Positions 32,479 to 41,037 are shown, numbered from the stretch's first letter. The stretch is DNA of 43,897 nt from Collinsella sp. (GCA_019419555.1 DXZR01000005.1:1-43897); one strand, 5' to 3'. Made by a program: numbers and translations. The notes: generated from the letters alone by a model not told the origin.

Positions 32479-33216
32479 CTAAACGTTTGCTCGGTTGGTG
32501 AAGATGCCCTTTTTGGAAGTGCCCTGACCGTCGGAGCCCTTCTTAACCTTCTTACCGTCCTTGGTGTAGTAAGAATAGTAGTACTCGCTGGTCTCGGTCT
32601 CACAGTAATTCATGACGGTACCGATGAGCTTGACCTTCTCGGACTTCTTAAGCTGACCGATGGCGTTGAGCGCCTCTTCGCGCTTGGTAAAGTTCTCGCG
32701 CACCACGAACAGCGCGCCGTCGGTCAGGCTGGCAATCTCGGCAGCATCGATGAAGGTGCCAACCGGGGGAGCATCGAAGATGACGTACTGGAACTTAGCA
32801 GACAGTGCCTTGACCAACTTGGAAAAGCGGTGAGAGACGATGATGTCGGCAGGATTGGGAATATGCGGCTCGGCATCGAGGAAGTAGAAGTTCTTCTGAC
32901 CCGTCTCGACAATTGCCTGGTCAATGGAGATCTGCTCGGAAAGGACCGCATAGAGTCCACCGCGGGAGCGGACGCCAAGCATATCGGCAAGGGACCTGCG
33001 GCGCATATCGCACTCGACCAGGAGCACGGACTTGCCGCTCGTGGCGATTGCCTGAGCAAGGTTAATGGAAACCGTAGACTTGCCCTCGTTGGGAATCGAG
33101 GACGTGACGGTAATGGTGCGAATGGGGTCGTCCACGCTCGCAAAGCGGATGTTGGCCAGAAGGGTCTTGGCGGCATTCTGTACAACGAGCTTATCGGTGT
33201 TCTTTGCCTTAGCCAT
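32479..33216 (-). CDS. CpsD/CapB-type bacterial tyrosine kinase
   Basis: A 245-residue BY-kinase. Walker A is SSIPNEGKSTVSINLA (~36-51), Walker A' is VLLVECDMRRRSLADMLG (~65-82), and Walker B is YVIFDAPPVGTFIDA (~138-152). The C-terminal tyrosine cluster SEYYYSYYTKDG (~219-230) is the autophosphorylation target. The kinase needs its membrane adaptor, encoded 2 nt upstream, for activation. A basic C-terminus follows the cluster. In the family it controls chain length and export of capsule or exopolysaccharide. ATG 33216 is preceded by AAAGGTGG within the adaptor gene. Confidence 0.94.
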   Translation of the reverse strand: MAKAKNTDKLVVQNAAKTLLANIRFASVDDPIRTITVTSSIPNEGKSTVSINLAQAIATSGKSVLLVECDMRRRSLADMLGVRSRGGLYAVLSEQISIDQAIVETGQKNFYFLDAEPHIPNPADIIVSHRFSKLVKALSAKFQYVIFDAPPVGTFIDAAEIASLTDGALFVVRENFTKREEALNAIGQLKKSEKVKLIGTVMNYCETETSEYYYSYYTKDGKKVKKGSDGQGTSKKGIFTNRANV

Positions 33217-33218
33217 GC

Positions 33219-33875
33219 CTATTTACCACCTTTCATAGCCGGAATTCGGCCAACAACGGGAATGCCCAGGAGCTCTTCTGCCTCTTCGGCACCGCGGATG
33301 CGGGTATTGAGCATGTCTGCCAAAACGACATAGGCAACTGCGATAAAGATGCCCGCGAGGAACGCGACAGCAACGTACAGCATACGCTTGGGACCGCTGG
33401 GGGCTTCGGGGGTCTTAGCCTCGTCGATAACGTTGATGCTCTGGGCAGCGCCGACGTTCTGAGCGACCGTACTCACCGAGCTAGCTATGGCCTTTGCGAC
33501 CTTAGCCGTCTCCTTGGCATCGGTGCCGGTAACCGAAAGCGTAATGACACGCGTGGTGGTCTCGGAGGAAACAGACACTTTGTAGTCATCCAGATCGGTG
33601 AGGCCCAGTTCATTGGCGGCGCCGCTCTTAACGCTATCGCTATCCAGCAGCGTGGCGATATCGTTGGAAAGCATCTGGCTCGCCGAGAGATCGTTGTAGC
33701 TCATCTGACCGCTATCGTCGGTCTTGGCGAGAATGTACATGCTCGTCGTCGCGGTATAGGTGTTGTCCATCGCAACGAAGGACACGATGCCCATGGCGAT
33801 CGCGCAGACCACCGGAAGGGTGATGACCAGCTTGAGGTGCTTTTTGAGCAGCTGGAACAGTTCGAGAAGGGTCAT
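33219..33875 (-). CDS. CpsC/Wzz-type chain-length determinant and kinase adaptor
   Basis: A 218-residue membrane protein with the Wzz plan. It has a short cytoplasmic N-terminus, a first span (~17-37, LVITLPVVCAIAMGIVSFVA), an extracellular helical domain with YTATTSMYILAK at its start, a Pro-rich EAKTPEAPSGPKR before the second span (~165-185), and a short cytoplasmic tail RIRGAEEAEELLGIPVVGRIP. In Gram-positives this tail activates the CpsD kinase, whose gene follows by 2 nt. It is the first gene of the three-gene module. ATG 33875 has AAAGGC upstream. Promoter elements were not clear. Confidence 0.92.
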   Translation of the reverse strand: MTLLELFQLLKKHLKLVITLPVVCAIAMGIVSFVAMDNTYTATTSMYILAKTDDSGQMSYNDLSASQMLSNDIATLLDSDSVKSGAANELGLTDLDDYKVSVSSETTTRVITLSVTGTDAKETAKVAKAIASSVSTVAQNVGAAQSINVIDEAKTPEAPSGPKRMLYVAVAFLAGIFIAVAYVVLADMLNTRIRGAEEAEELLGIPVVGRIPAMKGGK

Positions 33876-34007
33876 GCAGCTTGCCTTTCATTTCCCCAGT
33901 TCGGATTGACAAAACTGTCCGTATGTTATCGCATCTTTTTACCGAGACCAAACTCTATACATAAGAAACAGGCTCTCCTGTAAAAATGACGGAAGCAATC
34001 GTAAAAT

Positions 34008-34045
34008 TGCACAACAACGCCGCACCCGAAAGTCAAATGCGGCGT
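34008..34045 (-). terminator. Terminator of the phoB-phoR unit
   Basis: An 8-bp stem ACGCCGCA/TGCGGCGT (34017-34024 with 34038-34045) is followed on minus by TGTTGTGCAATTTT. It lies 25 nt beyond the phoR stop. The T-tract is interrupted. Confidence 0.6.
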
Positions 34046-34070
34046 CTGCATCAATATCTATGTTGTGTCG

Positions 34071-35495
34071 CTATGCGAATGGCTCGTCCTGCTGTATGGG
34101 AAACGCCACCGTAATGGTGGTTCCCACGCCCAACTCGCTCGATAGATCGAGCGTGGCGTGATGATACAGGGCCGCATGCTTGACAATGGCAAGCCCCAGG
34201 CCGGTTCCGCCGCGTGCCTTGGATCTACTCTTATCCACGCGATAGAACCGCTCAAATACCTTGCCCTGTTCTTCAGGCGCGATACCGATTCCCGTGTCGG
34301 CGACCGCGAGGAACGGATGGCCTTCGTCGTTGGTGCCGCACTGCAGCGTAACCGTACCGCCGGGTCGATTGTAGCGGATGGCGTTGCTTGCCAGATTGTA
34401 GATGAGCTCGTCAATCAAGCGCGACACGCCTTCGATGACCACAGGCTTGGTCTCATGACTTATCGTCACATTCGCCTGACGGGCGACCTGTTCAAGACGC
34501 TGCTCAACCGTGTAGATGGCACGCGAGAGCTCAATAGGCTCCGTGGACCCAATGGGCACCGCCTCGCCCTCAGTTGCACGCTCGGCCTCGTCCAAGTTAG
34601 ACAGCGTAAGGATATCGTTGACAAGCGCTGCCAAGCGGCCCGCCTCACGATAGATGCGACCGCCAAAGTTGCGCAGGTCATCCTCGCCCTCAACCATGCC
34701 GTTTGCGATGAGCTCGGCATAGCCCGAAATCGCCGTAAGCGGCGTCTTGAGCTCATGAGTGATATTCGCCGTGAACTCGCGGCGCATACGGTCGTTGTCC
34801 GCTAGCACCGCCATTTGGCGCTTGAGTTCCTGGCGCTGCGACTCGATACGCTCAAGCATGGGGACCATCTCGGCATAGGCGTGCTCATAGCTACGGCGCG
34901 GGTGGTCCAAATCCACCTCTTGCAACGGCGCGATGATGGCACGGGACTCGCGGCGCGCCATGAAAAACGAGAGTACCGCACCCGCTGCTGCGATAAGCAG
35001 CATCGGCGCCACCATCGACAGCAAAATCGCCGCAACGCCAGGCTGGGCCTGCGCCAAGCGGACAACCTGGCCGTTATCAAGGGCGACGGCGCGATACAGC
35101 ATAATCTCGCCGAGCGTAGAGCTTGCGCGCTCCGCGGAACCCGAACCACTCTCAAAGACCTCGATGACCTCGGGGCGATCGCCATGGTTGGGCAGTGTGG
35201 AAGGCGACGCCTCGTTGTCGTAGGCAACCGATCCATCCTTGTTAATCAGCGTGATGCGTAAGTCCTCGCGATCGAGGCTACGCAAGAACGGGATGGGCTC
35301 CTGCTGCTCGTCGAGGGCGGCAGCAATGAGCTCGGTTTCCTGCGCCAGATTGGCACTCGTGGCATCCGCCAAGGTGTTTTGCACAAAGAACGCACCAAGC
35401 ACCGTAAACGCCACGATAACCGCCATGGCGCAAACAAAGATCGTCACAAAAACGCGGTGCGATAGCGTTTGTTTTCCCTGGGGGGCGAAGACCAC
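34071..35495 (-). CDS. phoR: PhoR-like sensor histidine kinase
   Basis: A 474-residue kinase with two spans (~14-36 and ~152-176) around an extracytoplasmic sensor domain of ~115 residues. After a HAMP-like/linker region comes the H-box FTANITHELKTPLTAISGYAEL (~240-261), then N-box NLASNAIRYN, G1 VADTGIGIAPEE and G2 GGTGLGLAIVKH. The arrangement and FTANxSHELKTPL-type H-box are those of Gram-positive PhoR. Start is GTG 35495, 3 nt after the response-regulator stop, with ribosome site GGAGGAG spanning that stop. It very likely senses phosphate state, because phoB and pstB are directly upstream. A cell-envelope signal is an alternative. Confidence 0.9.
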   Translation of the reverse strand: MVFAPQGKQTLSHRVFVTIFVCAMAVIVAFTVLGAFFVQNTLADATSANLAQETELIAAALDEQQEPIPFLRSLDREDLRITLINKDGSVAYDNEASPSTLPNHGDRPEVIEVFESGSGSAERASSTLGEIMLYRAVALDNGQVVRLAQAQPGVAAILLSMVAPMLLIAAAGAVLSFFMARRESRAIIAPLQEVDLDHPRRSYEHAYAEMVPMLERIESQRQELKRQMAVLADNDRMRREFTANITHELKTPLTAISGYAELIANGMVEGEDDLRNFGGRIYREAGRLAALVNDILTLSNLDEAERATEGEAVPIGSTEPIELSRAIYTVEQRLEQVARQANVTISHETKPVVIEGVSRLIDELIYNLASNAIRYNRPGGTVTLQCGTNDEGHPFLAVADTGIGIAPEEQGKVFERFYRVDKSRSKARGGTGLGLAIVKHAALYHHATLDLSSELGVGTTITVAFPIQQDEPFA

Positions 35496-35498
35496 GGG

Positions 35499-36227
35499 TT
35501 ACTCCTCCGATGCGGTGGACGCGGTGTCGTCACCTTCGGCACCATCACCGGCAGAAGGCTCAGCCAAGCGGTAGCCCACGCCGCGCACGGTCTCGATGGC
35601 GCTGGCATGCTCGCCCAGTTTTTGGCGAAGCGTCTGCACGTGCACGTCAACGGTGCGCGAACCGCCGTCGAAGTCCCAGCCCCACACGCTCTGCAGCAAC
35701 GACTCGCGGGTAAAGACCACGCCGGGCTTGCGCATGAGATACTCAAGCAGGTCGAACTCGCGCAGGGTGAGCTTAAGCGGCTCGCCGGCAACGGTCACCT
35801 CGCGATGGCTGGGCGAGAGCACGATGTCGCCCACACTGAGCACATCGCTCGCCTGCTTGACCATGCCGCCGCGACGCAGCAGTGCGCGGCAACGGCTCGC
35901 AAGCTCCATGAGCGAAAACGGCTTAGTCAGGTAATCGTCGGCACCGCCATCGAGCGCCATCACCTTGTCGAGCTCGGTGTCCTTGGCAGTAAGCATCATG
36001 ATGGGCACCGTCGCCGTCAGGCGGTCGGCGCGCAGGCGACGCATAATCGCCAAACCATCGGTATCGGGCAGCATGATGTCGAGCAGGACGGCATCGGGTA
36101 CCCGTCGCGCCACGGCGGCCTTAAACTCGCCGTCGCACGAAAAGCCCTCGGCCTCGATTCCCTGCTTGCGCAGCGCATAGACCGTCAAATCCCTGATGTT
36201 GTCATCGTCCTCGACGTAGTAGATCAT
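35499..36227 (-). CDS. phoB: PhoB-like response regulator
   Basis: A 242-residue OmpR/PhoB-type regulator. The receiver domain has acidic residues VEDDDN (~5-10), the phospho-acceptor Asp in AVLLDIMLPDTDG (~48), Thr and Lys of LTAKD and LTKPF. The winged-helix DNA-binding domain covers ~125-225, with LTLREFDLLEYLMRKPGVVFTRESLL and SRTVDVHVQTLRQKLG. A short acidic tail rich in Asp, Glu, Ser and Ala is extra. The frame opens at 36251, but ATG 36227 (MIYYVEDDDN) has AAAGGGG 6 nt upstream. It lies between pstB and phoR, so control of the phosphate regulon is the natural reading. Confidence 0.91.
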   Translation of the reverse strand: MIYYVEDDDNIRDLTVYALRKQGIEAEGFSCDGEFKAAVARRVPDAVLLDIMLPDTDGLAIMRRLRADRLTATVPIMMLTAKDTELDKVMALDGGADDYLTKPFSLMELASRCRALLRRGGMVKQASDVLSVGDIVLSPSHREVTVAGEPLKLTLREFDLLEYLMRKPGVVFTRESLLQSVWGWDFDGGSRTVDVHVQTLRQKLGEHASAIETVRGVGYRLAEPSAGDGAEGDDTASTASEE

Positions 36228-36267
36228 GTTGAACCCCTTTGCGGCCGGCATGACCGCATCTTAACCC

Positions 36268-36281
36268 TAAAGGTACCTTTA
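36268..36281. promoter_or_regulatory. 14-bp perfect palindrome between pstB and phoB
   Basis: TAAAGGTACCTTTA is fully self-complementary and occupies the 64-bp gap between the pstB stop and the phoB start. It could be a binding site for an autoregulator. It does not match a classic PHO box. Confidence 0.4.
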
Positions 36282-36291
36282 CGAGATGGTA

Positions 36292-37167
36292 TCAGCCAAA
36301 ACGTCCCGTCAAATAATCCGCTGTGCGCGGGTCGGTCGGATTTTTGAAGAGCTGAGCGGCGGGCGCGTGTTCCACTAACTCACCCAGCAAGAAAAACGCG
36401 ACCGAGTCCGAAATACGCGCCGCCTGCTGCATATTGTGCGTAACGACCACCAACGTGCAGGTCTCCTTGAGCCCGCAGGCAAGCTGCTCCACCACCAGCG
36501 TCGACACGGGATCGAGGGCGCTCGTGGGCTCATCCATCAGCAGGATGTCGGGTTGCACGGCAAGCGCGCGGGCGATGCACAGGCGCTGCTGCTGCCCGCC
36601 CGAAAGGCCCAGCCCCGACTCCTTGAGCTTGTCCTTGACCTCATCCCACAGAGCGGCTCGACGAAGGGAATCCTCGACCAGCTCATCCAGCACGGCGCGA
36701 TCGCGCACGCCCATGCCACGGGGGCCGTACGCGACGTTGTCGTAAATACTCATGGGAAACGGGTTAGGGCGCTGGAACACCATGCCCACGCGCTGGCGCA
36801 GACGGCAGATATCATAATCGTCCATGATATCCTGGCCATCGAGCGCGATCTTGCCCTCGATGCGGCAGTCCTTGATGCCGTCGTTCATGCGGTTAAAGCA
36901 ACGTAGCAGCGTCGACTTGCCGCAGCCCGAAGGACCGATAAACGAGGTGATCTGCTTGTCGCGGATCTTGATGGACACGTCCTTGAGTGCGCGGTGGTCG
37001 CCATAGAACACATCGAGGCCCTCGACGTCGATGCGCGTCGGCGAGGCGGCAAGGTCCTGCGCCGTGGGGCGCGTCGCGTCTCCGACTTCGCGCTCGTGCG
37101 CAGCCTCGGCTCGCGCCTCCATTAGCTCCTCGAGCTCCGTGGGCTCCATAGCCACACCAGCCGTCAT
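36292..37167 (-). CDS. pstB: Phosphate ABC transporter ATP-binding protein PstB
   Basis: A 291-residue ABC ATPase. Walker A GPSGCGKSTLLRCFNRMND, with the PstB-typical FNRMND, is followed by the Q-loop MVFQRPNPFPMSIYDNVAYGPR, signature LSGGQQQRLCIARAL, Walker B ILLMDEPTSALDP, and H-loop VTHNMQQAARISD. The C-terminal FKNPTDPRTADYLTGRFG is also PstB-like. It carries a ~45-residue acidic N-terminal extension (ELEELMEARAEAAHERE) before the ATPase core, longer than usual. GTG 37182 is in frame, but ATG 37167 has GGAGGT 7 nt upstream. The usual partners PstS, PstC and PstA are not adjacent: upstream is a VanS-like kinase gene. Confidence 0.95.
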   Translation of the reverse strand: MTAGVAMEPTELEELMEARAEAAHEREVGDATRPTAQDLAASPTRIDVEGLDVFYGDHRALKDVSIKIRDKQITSFIGPSGCGKSTLLRCFNRMNDGIKDCRIEGKIALDGQDIMDDYDICRLRQRVGMVFQRPNPFPMSIYDNVAYGPRGMGVRDRAVLDELVEDSLRRAALWDEVKDKLKESGLGLSGGQQQRLCIARALAVQPDILLMDEPTSALDPVSTLVVEQLACGLKETCTLVVVTHNMQQAARISDSVAFFLLGELVEHAPAAQLFKNPTDPRTADYLTGRFG

Positions 37168-37270
37168 ACCGCATACCTCCACGTCGATATCAATTCAGCA
37201 GTATCGATAGTAGGAATCGCGGCTCATACGCACGTGAGCACATTGTCAAGTGTTTGTAAGGGCACGCTGG

Positions 37271-38509
37271 CTATGCCGCCGGCAACTCGATGGTAAATAT
37301 CGTGTGCTCGGGTGTCGATTCGCACGCAATGGTGCCGCTGTGCGCCGCAACGATCTCCTTGGCGATGGCAAGGCCAAGCCCGGCGCCGCCGCGATTGGTC
37401 GCGCGCGCCGCATCCAGGCGATAGAACTTCTCAAAGATCACCTTGAGCTTAGCCGCCGGAATCGGATCACCCTGATTGATAAAGCGAATTCGCACTCCAC
37501 CGTCATCTTGGTGCCCAGTCTCAATCGTGATGGTCGATCCTTCGTAGCTATAGGCGATGGCGTTTTTCATGATGTTGTTGAACACGCGAGCCATCTTGTC
37601 GCCATCTACGAGCACCGTCAGGTCCTCGCGCACATCAACTTGGACATCTTTGTGCTGCTCGTTGAGAATGGGATAAAACTCATCGGCCACCTGTGCCAGC
37701 AGCAATCCCAGGTCGACGTAGCCGCGCGTGAGCACAATATCGTGGAAGTTAAAGCGCGTGATATCAAAGAACTCCTCAATAAGCGCGTCGAGTCGGTGCG
37801 CCTTGTCGAGCGCCACGCCCGTAAAGTGCGCGCGCTGCTCAACCGGCAGGTCGGGCGCCTCCTGCAACAGCGAGAGGTAGCCCACCACGCTGGCAAGCGG
37901 CGTGCGCAAGTCATGCGCCAAGTATGTGACCAAGTCGTCCTTGCGATGCGACTCGTCGCGTAGGGCTTGCTGCACCTTACGCTCGCGATCGCGCGCGCGG
38001 TTGAGCGCACCCTCGACCTCCAGGAAGTCTCCGTCGATGTTGTCCCAGGCGTCAGGATGATCGATCAGGCGGTCCTGGATACGGGCCGCAAGCACGCGAT
38101 CGGCATGCTGTTCTCCTTGCTCGTAGCCTTGGTAATACAGCGCTCGGCCGCAAAAGAACAAGACGCACACGGCAAGCGCCAGGACAAAGCCAAGCATGTT
38201 GAATACAAAGCCGGCATCGAACAGCACCGGTCCCTTAATGCCACCGAGTGCCACGGTGCCAATCGCCAGCGTCATGACCCACGCGGCACCGCCGATTACC
38301 ACGCAACGACGCACGATTTCAAAGCGATCGATCAGCAAGAAGCCGATGAGTAGCACCGCCAAGATACCGGCGATGTTATCAATGCCGATTAGCAGCAGAC
38401 TCAGCAAAAAGAGCAGCACCGTCGCAAGCGCGCGGTTATCGACGACCGCCCTCACGTATTCAAAGAGCCGATCGGGCACCTCGAACGCCTGTCTATCGTC
38501 TTTTGTCAT
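37271..38509 (-). CDS. VanS-like sensor histidine kinase
   Basis: A 412-residue kinase. The N-terminal ~130 residues hold about four membrane spans and almost no extracytoplasmic domain. The kinase core closely follows VanS: YLAHDLRTPLASVVGYLSLLQEAPDLPVEQRA (cut, H-box ~200-211), ALDKAHRLDALIEEFFDITRFN, N-box RVFNNIMKNAIAYS, and IFEKFYRLDAARATNRGGAGLGLAIAKEI. It lies 26 nt after the VanR-like regulator with ribosome site GAGGA, so the pair is one operon. No vanH/A/X genes are near. The divergent neighbour is a D-Ala-D-Ala carboxypeptidase, which suggests an envelope-stress role rather than acquired glycopeptide resistance. Confidence 0.92.
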   Translation of the reverse strand: MTKDDRQAFEVPDRLFEYVRAVVDNRALATVLLFLLSLLLIGIDNIAGILAVLLIGFLLIDRFEIVRRCVVIGGAAWVMTLAIGTVALGGIKGPVLFDAGFVFNMLGFVLALAVCVLFFCGRALYYQGYEQGEQHADRVLAARIQDRLIDHPDAWDNIDGDFLEVEGALNRARDRERKVQQALRDESHRKDDLVTYLAHDLRTPLASVVGYLSLLQEAPDLPVEQRAHFTGVALDKAHRLDALIEEFFDITRFNFHDIVLTRGYVDLGLLLAQVADEFYPILNEQHKDVQVDVREDLTVLVDGDKMARVFNNIMKNAIAYSYEGSTITIETGHQDDGGVRIRFINQGDPIPAAKLKVIFEKFYRLDAARATNRGGAGLGLAIAKEIVAAHSGTIACESTPEHTIFTIELPAA

Positions 38510-38535
38510 ATCAAGATCCTCACAAGCGAACAGCG

Positions 38536-39231
38536 TTATTCGATGATGTAGCCGACGCCCCAGACGTTTTTGATAAAACGCGGCTTCTGAGCGTCGTCAC
38601 CAATCTTTTCGCGCAGGTGACGAATGTGCACCATCACCGTATTGTTGGAGCCGGGCATAAAGTCCTCGTTCCACACCGCGCGGAACAGGTCCTCCACGGG
38701 CACTACGCTGCCGCGATGCTCGGCCAGATACAGCAAGATGGAATACTCGATGGGCGTGAGGCGCACCGGCGCACCGTCCACCGTCACGGAGCGAGCGTCA
38801 CGGTTGATCTCGAGGCCGTCGAGCTGGAGGGTCGGCAACTCGGTCGCCTGCGCGCGGCTACCGTAGCTGGTGTAGCGACGCAACTGAGCATGAACGCGCG
38901 CGATGAGCTCCAGCGGGCGGAACGGCTTGACCACGTAATCGTCCGCGCCAAGCGAAAGGCCTTCGATCTTATCCTGCTGGGCATCGCGTGCCGTCAACAT
39001 AATTACGGGATAGGTATGGCTGGCACGGATGGTACACAGCAGCTCAAAACCATCGATATCGGGCAGCATGACATCCAGCAACGCCAGATCAAACTCCTGC
39101 TCCAAAATTGCCTTGGCCGCATCGGCCCCGCTATAGGCAATCTGAACATCAAAGCCCTCTTTTGTAAGGTAGATACCAACCAGGTCGGCGATGGCCTTCT
39201 CGTCATCAACTACCAAAATGCGCTCGTTCAT
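38536..39231 (-). CDS. VanR-like response regulator
   Basis: A 231-residue OmpR-family regulator. The receiver domain has VVDDEKAIADLVGIYLTKEG, phospho-acceptor Asp in LALLDVMLPDIDGFELL (~53), and ADDYVVKPFRPLELIARVHAQLRRY. The winged helix shows LTPIEYSILLYLAEHRGSVV, SNNTVMVHIRHLREKIGD and NVWGVGYIIE, all close to the VanR wording. It heads the operon with the VanS-like kinase and diverges from the dacA-like gene across a ~200-bp region that contains an 11-bp-arm dyad. ATG 39231 has GGAGTACGC upstream. Confidence 0.93.
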   Translation of the reverse strand: MNERILVVDDEKAIADLVGIYLTKEGFDVQIAYSGADAAKAILEQEFDLALLDVMLPDIDGFELLCTIRASHTYPVIMLTARDAQQDKIEGLSLGADDYVVKPFRPLELIARVHAQLRRYTSYGSRAQATELPTLQLDGLEINRDARSVTVDGAPVRLTPIEYSILLYLAEHRGSVVPVEDLFRAVWNEDFMPGSNNTVMVHIRHLREKIGDDAQKPRFIKNVWGVGYIIE

Positions 39232-39290
39232 GCGTACTCCTCTCGCGCTCCATTATGCCCGAGGGGGCGCCCGTCACACACAACAAGCGT

Positions 39291-39317
39291 GGGTGATTAA
39301 GTCGGCCTTAAGCACCC
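39291..39317. promoter_or_regulatory. Dyad in the VanRS/dacA divergent promoter region
   Basis: GGGTGATTAAG (39291-39301) and CTTAAGCACCC (39307-39317) pair at 10 of 11 positions with 5-bp spacing. It lies 60 bp before the vanR-like start and about 65 bp before a TATACT box of the carboxypeptidase gene, so it is well placed to control both directions. Confidence 0.5.
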
Positions 39318-39383
39318 TTGTGCCCGTTCGGGCGCGGATGTGGGCCGCGCACGCACGCGATGATCGCCGATGCCGGCAAACGA

Positions 39384-39389
39384 TATACT
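39384..39389 (+). promoter_or_regulatory. Candidate -10 box of the carboxypeptidase gene
   Basis: TATACT lies in AAACGATATACTCTAG, 40 bp before the chosen GTG start. No good -35 is seen at 17 bp, so an activator may be needed. If this is the promoter, in-frame ATG codons further upstream cannot be used. Confidence 0.4.
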
Positions 39390-39428
39390 CTAGTTCCAGA
39401 AGAGACCATCCCGTCGAAAGCGAAATCT

Positions 39429-40769
39429 GTGAAGTCCCTCACCTCTTTTACAAAGCGCTCAGCCCAGCTTGCCGCCGGCTTTGTCTGCGCTATCGCCCTT
39501 GCCGCTGGCGTGCCCACCGTCGCCGGCGCCCAAGTGCTCACGACCGACAATGTCTGTGGCAAAACCGCCGATGCGCGCGGCATCACGGCCGAAAATCTAC
39601 CCGATATCGATGCGACCAATGCCTTCGTCATGGGCAAAGACGGCACCGTCTACTATGGGCGCGGCGCCGATGAGCAGGTCAAAATCGCCTCGATCACCAA
39701 GGTCACGACCGCAATCCTAACCGTTGAGAATTGCAAGATGGACGAGAAGGTCACGGTGAGCAACGCCGCAGCCACCGTGGGTAATTCGACCGCCGGCTTG
39801 CTCGAAGGCGACGAGCTTACCGTGGAGCAGGCGCTGCGCGGCCTGATGATTCCCTCGGGCAACGACGCCGCCATCGTGCTCGCCGAATATGTGGGCAAGA
39901 AGATCGACCCTAAGACCAAAGACGCCGAGGCCACATTTGCGAAGGCCATGAACGAGCGCGCTAAGAAGCTCGGCTGCACCGGCACGGTCTTTGAGAACCC
40001 ACACGGTCTGGACTTTGATGAGTGGGCTGGCGATATGCACTCAACCGCACACGACGTAGCGCTGATGATGCAGGAGGCCATGAAAAACGACACGATCCGC
40101 GAGGTCGTAGCGAGCGAGGATTCCTGGATCGAGGTCACGGGCGCCGACGGCACCGACCATTCGCATTCCATGGACACGCATAACCTATTGCTGGGCCAAG
40201 ATGGCAACATCGGTGGCAAGACCGGCACTACCGACGATGCAGGCTATTGCTTTACGGGTGCCTACAACCGCGATGGCGACGAGATCTACACCGTCGTTTT
40301 GAACTCCACCACCACCGACCAGCGCTTTACCGATACCGCAACCCTTGCCAATTGGTACTACGGTCACAAGGTGACGGTCGCGATCGCCAACACGCAGGAA
40401 AAGACCGCCAACGGCAACCCGCTTATGGCGCGCATTGGTCAAACCGACTGGACGGATAAGACGATCGACGCCACACTCGCCGATCCTACGGCGCAAGCGA
40501 CCGTGTTTTCCCTTGCCGGCGAGGTGACCGAAAAGGTTAGCTACGACGATCTTTCGGGCGCGGTGCATGTGGGCGACAAGGTGGGCAGCATTACGCTCAA
40601 GCAGGACGGCACCAAGATCGCCGTCATGGATTTGGTTGCCGACGAGGAAGGCTCGGGGCCGAATCCCATTGAGTGGCTACTCGTGAAGCTCGACCGCCTG
40701 GGCCGCCGCATCGACAACCGCCCACTCACGGCAGAAAGCGAGACCGTCGCCAAGGCGCCCGAGGTGTAA
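39429..40769 (+). CDS. dacA: D-alanyl-D-alanine carboxypeptidase (S11 family, DacA/PBP5 type)
   Basis: A 446-residue penicillin-binding carboxypeptidase that trims the terminal D-Ala of peptidoglycan pentapeptides. A signal peptide (~1-34) ends VAGA before QVLTT. Catalytic motifs are SITK (Ser88, Lys91), SGN (143-145) and KTG (264-266). After the catalytic domain comes a PBP5-type beta domain and a C-terminal amphipathic segment IEWLLVKLDRLGRRI that could anchor it to the membrane. The frame opens earlier, but a GTG at 39429 gives a proper signal peptide and lies downstream of the likely -10. Its ribosome site is weak. It is divergent from the VanRS-like pair and followed by a strong terminator. 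Confidence 0.93.
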   Translation: MKSLTSFTKRSAQLAAGFVCAIALAAGVPTVAGAQVLTTDNVCGKTADARGITAENLPDIDATNAFVMGKDGTVYYGRGADEQVKIASITKVTTAILTVENCKMDEKVTVSNAAATVGNSTAGLLEGDELTVEQALRGLMIPSGNDAAIVLAEYVGKKIDPKTKDAEATFAKAMNERAKKLGCTGTVFENPHGLDFDEWAGDMHSTAHDVALMMQEAMKNDTIREVVASEDSWIEVTGADGTDHSHSMDTHNLLLGQDGNIGGKTGTTDDAGYCFTGAYNRDGDEIYTVVLNSTTTDQRFTDTATLANWYYGHKVTVAIANTQEKTANGNPLMARIGQTDWTDKTIDATLADPTAQATVFSLAGEVTEKVSYDDLSGAVHVGDKVGSITLKQDGTKIAVMDLVADEEGSGPNPIEWLLVKLDRLGRRIDNRPLTAESETVAKAPEV

Positions 40770-40793
40770 GGTCGAAGAACAATATACTCGCTG

Positions 40794-40827
40794 AAAGGAG
40801 GTGTCCGAAAGGATGCCTCCTTTTTTT
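40794..40827 (+). terminator. Intrinsic terminator of the carboxypeptidase gene
   Basis: AAAGGAGG (40794-40801) pairs with CCTCCTTT (40816-40823), with an inner TCC/GGA pairing. Seven Ts end it. Confidence 0.92.
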
Positions 40828-40829
40828 GA

Positions 40830-41037
40830 GGGTTCGAATCCCCAGCCGCCATTCTTGATAATAAAAAGGGCCCCAAATGGGACCCTTCTTCAAATTCGTA
40901 CTGGCGGAGAGCTGGGGATGTCCGGGCATGCTGCGCATGCCCTCCGGCTTCAAAGCCTGGCGGCTTTTCGCCCACGGGCTACAAACGCTTTCGCGTTTGC
41001 TTAACGCCCGTGCCCTCTCGGGTTCGAATCCCCAGCC
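40830..41037. pseudogene. Broken tRNA 3' ends and hairpin-rich filler
   Basis: Pieces of a tRNA 3' half occur in alternating orientation: GGGTTCGAATCCCCAGCC on plus at 40830-40847 and 41020-41037, and the tRNA-Ser 3' end on minus at 40899-40919, identical over 21 bp to the intact gene. The minus copy even keeps the downstream terminator (40861-40887, AAGGGTCCC...GGGCCCTT then Ts). Between them are small hairpins GGGCATGC/GCATGCCC, AAACGC/GCGTTT inside CACGGGC/GCCCGTG. No full tRNA can be folded. Confidence 0.7.

Noticed and set aside
36268..36281. PHO box
   Set aside because: The palindrome TAAAGGTACCTTTA does not show the direct-repeat layout of PhoB sites.
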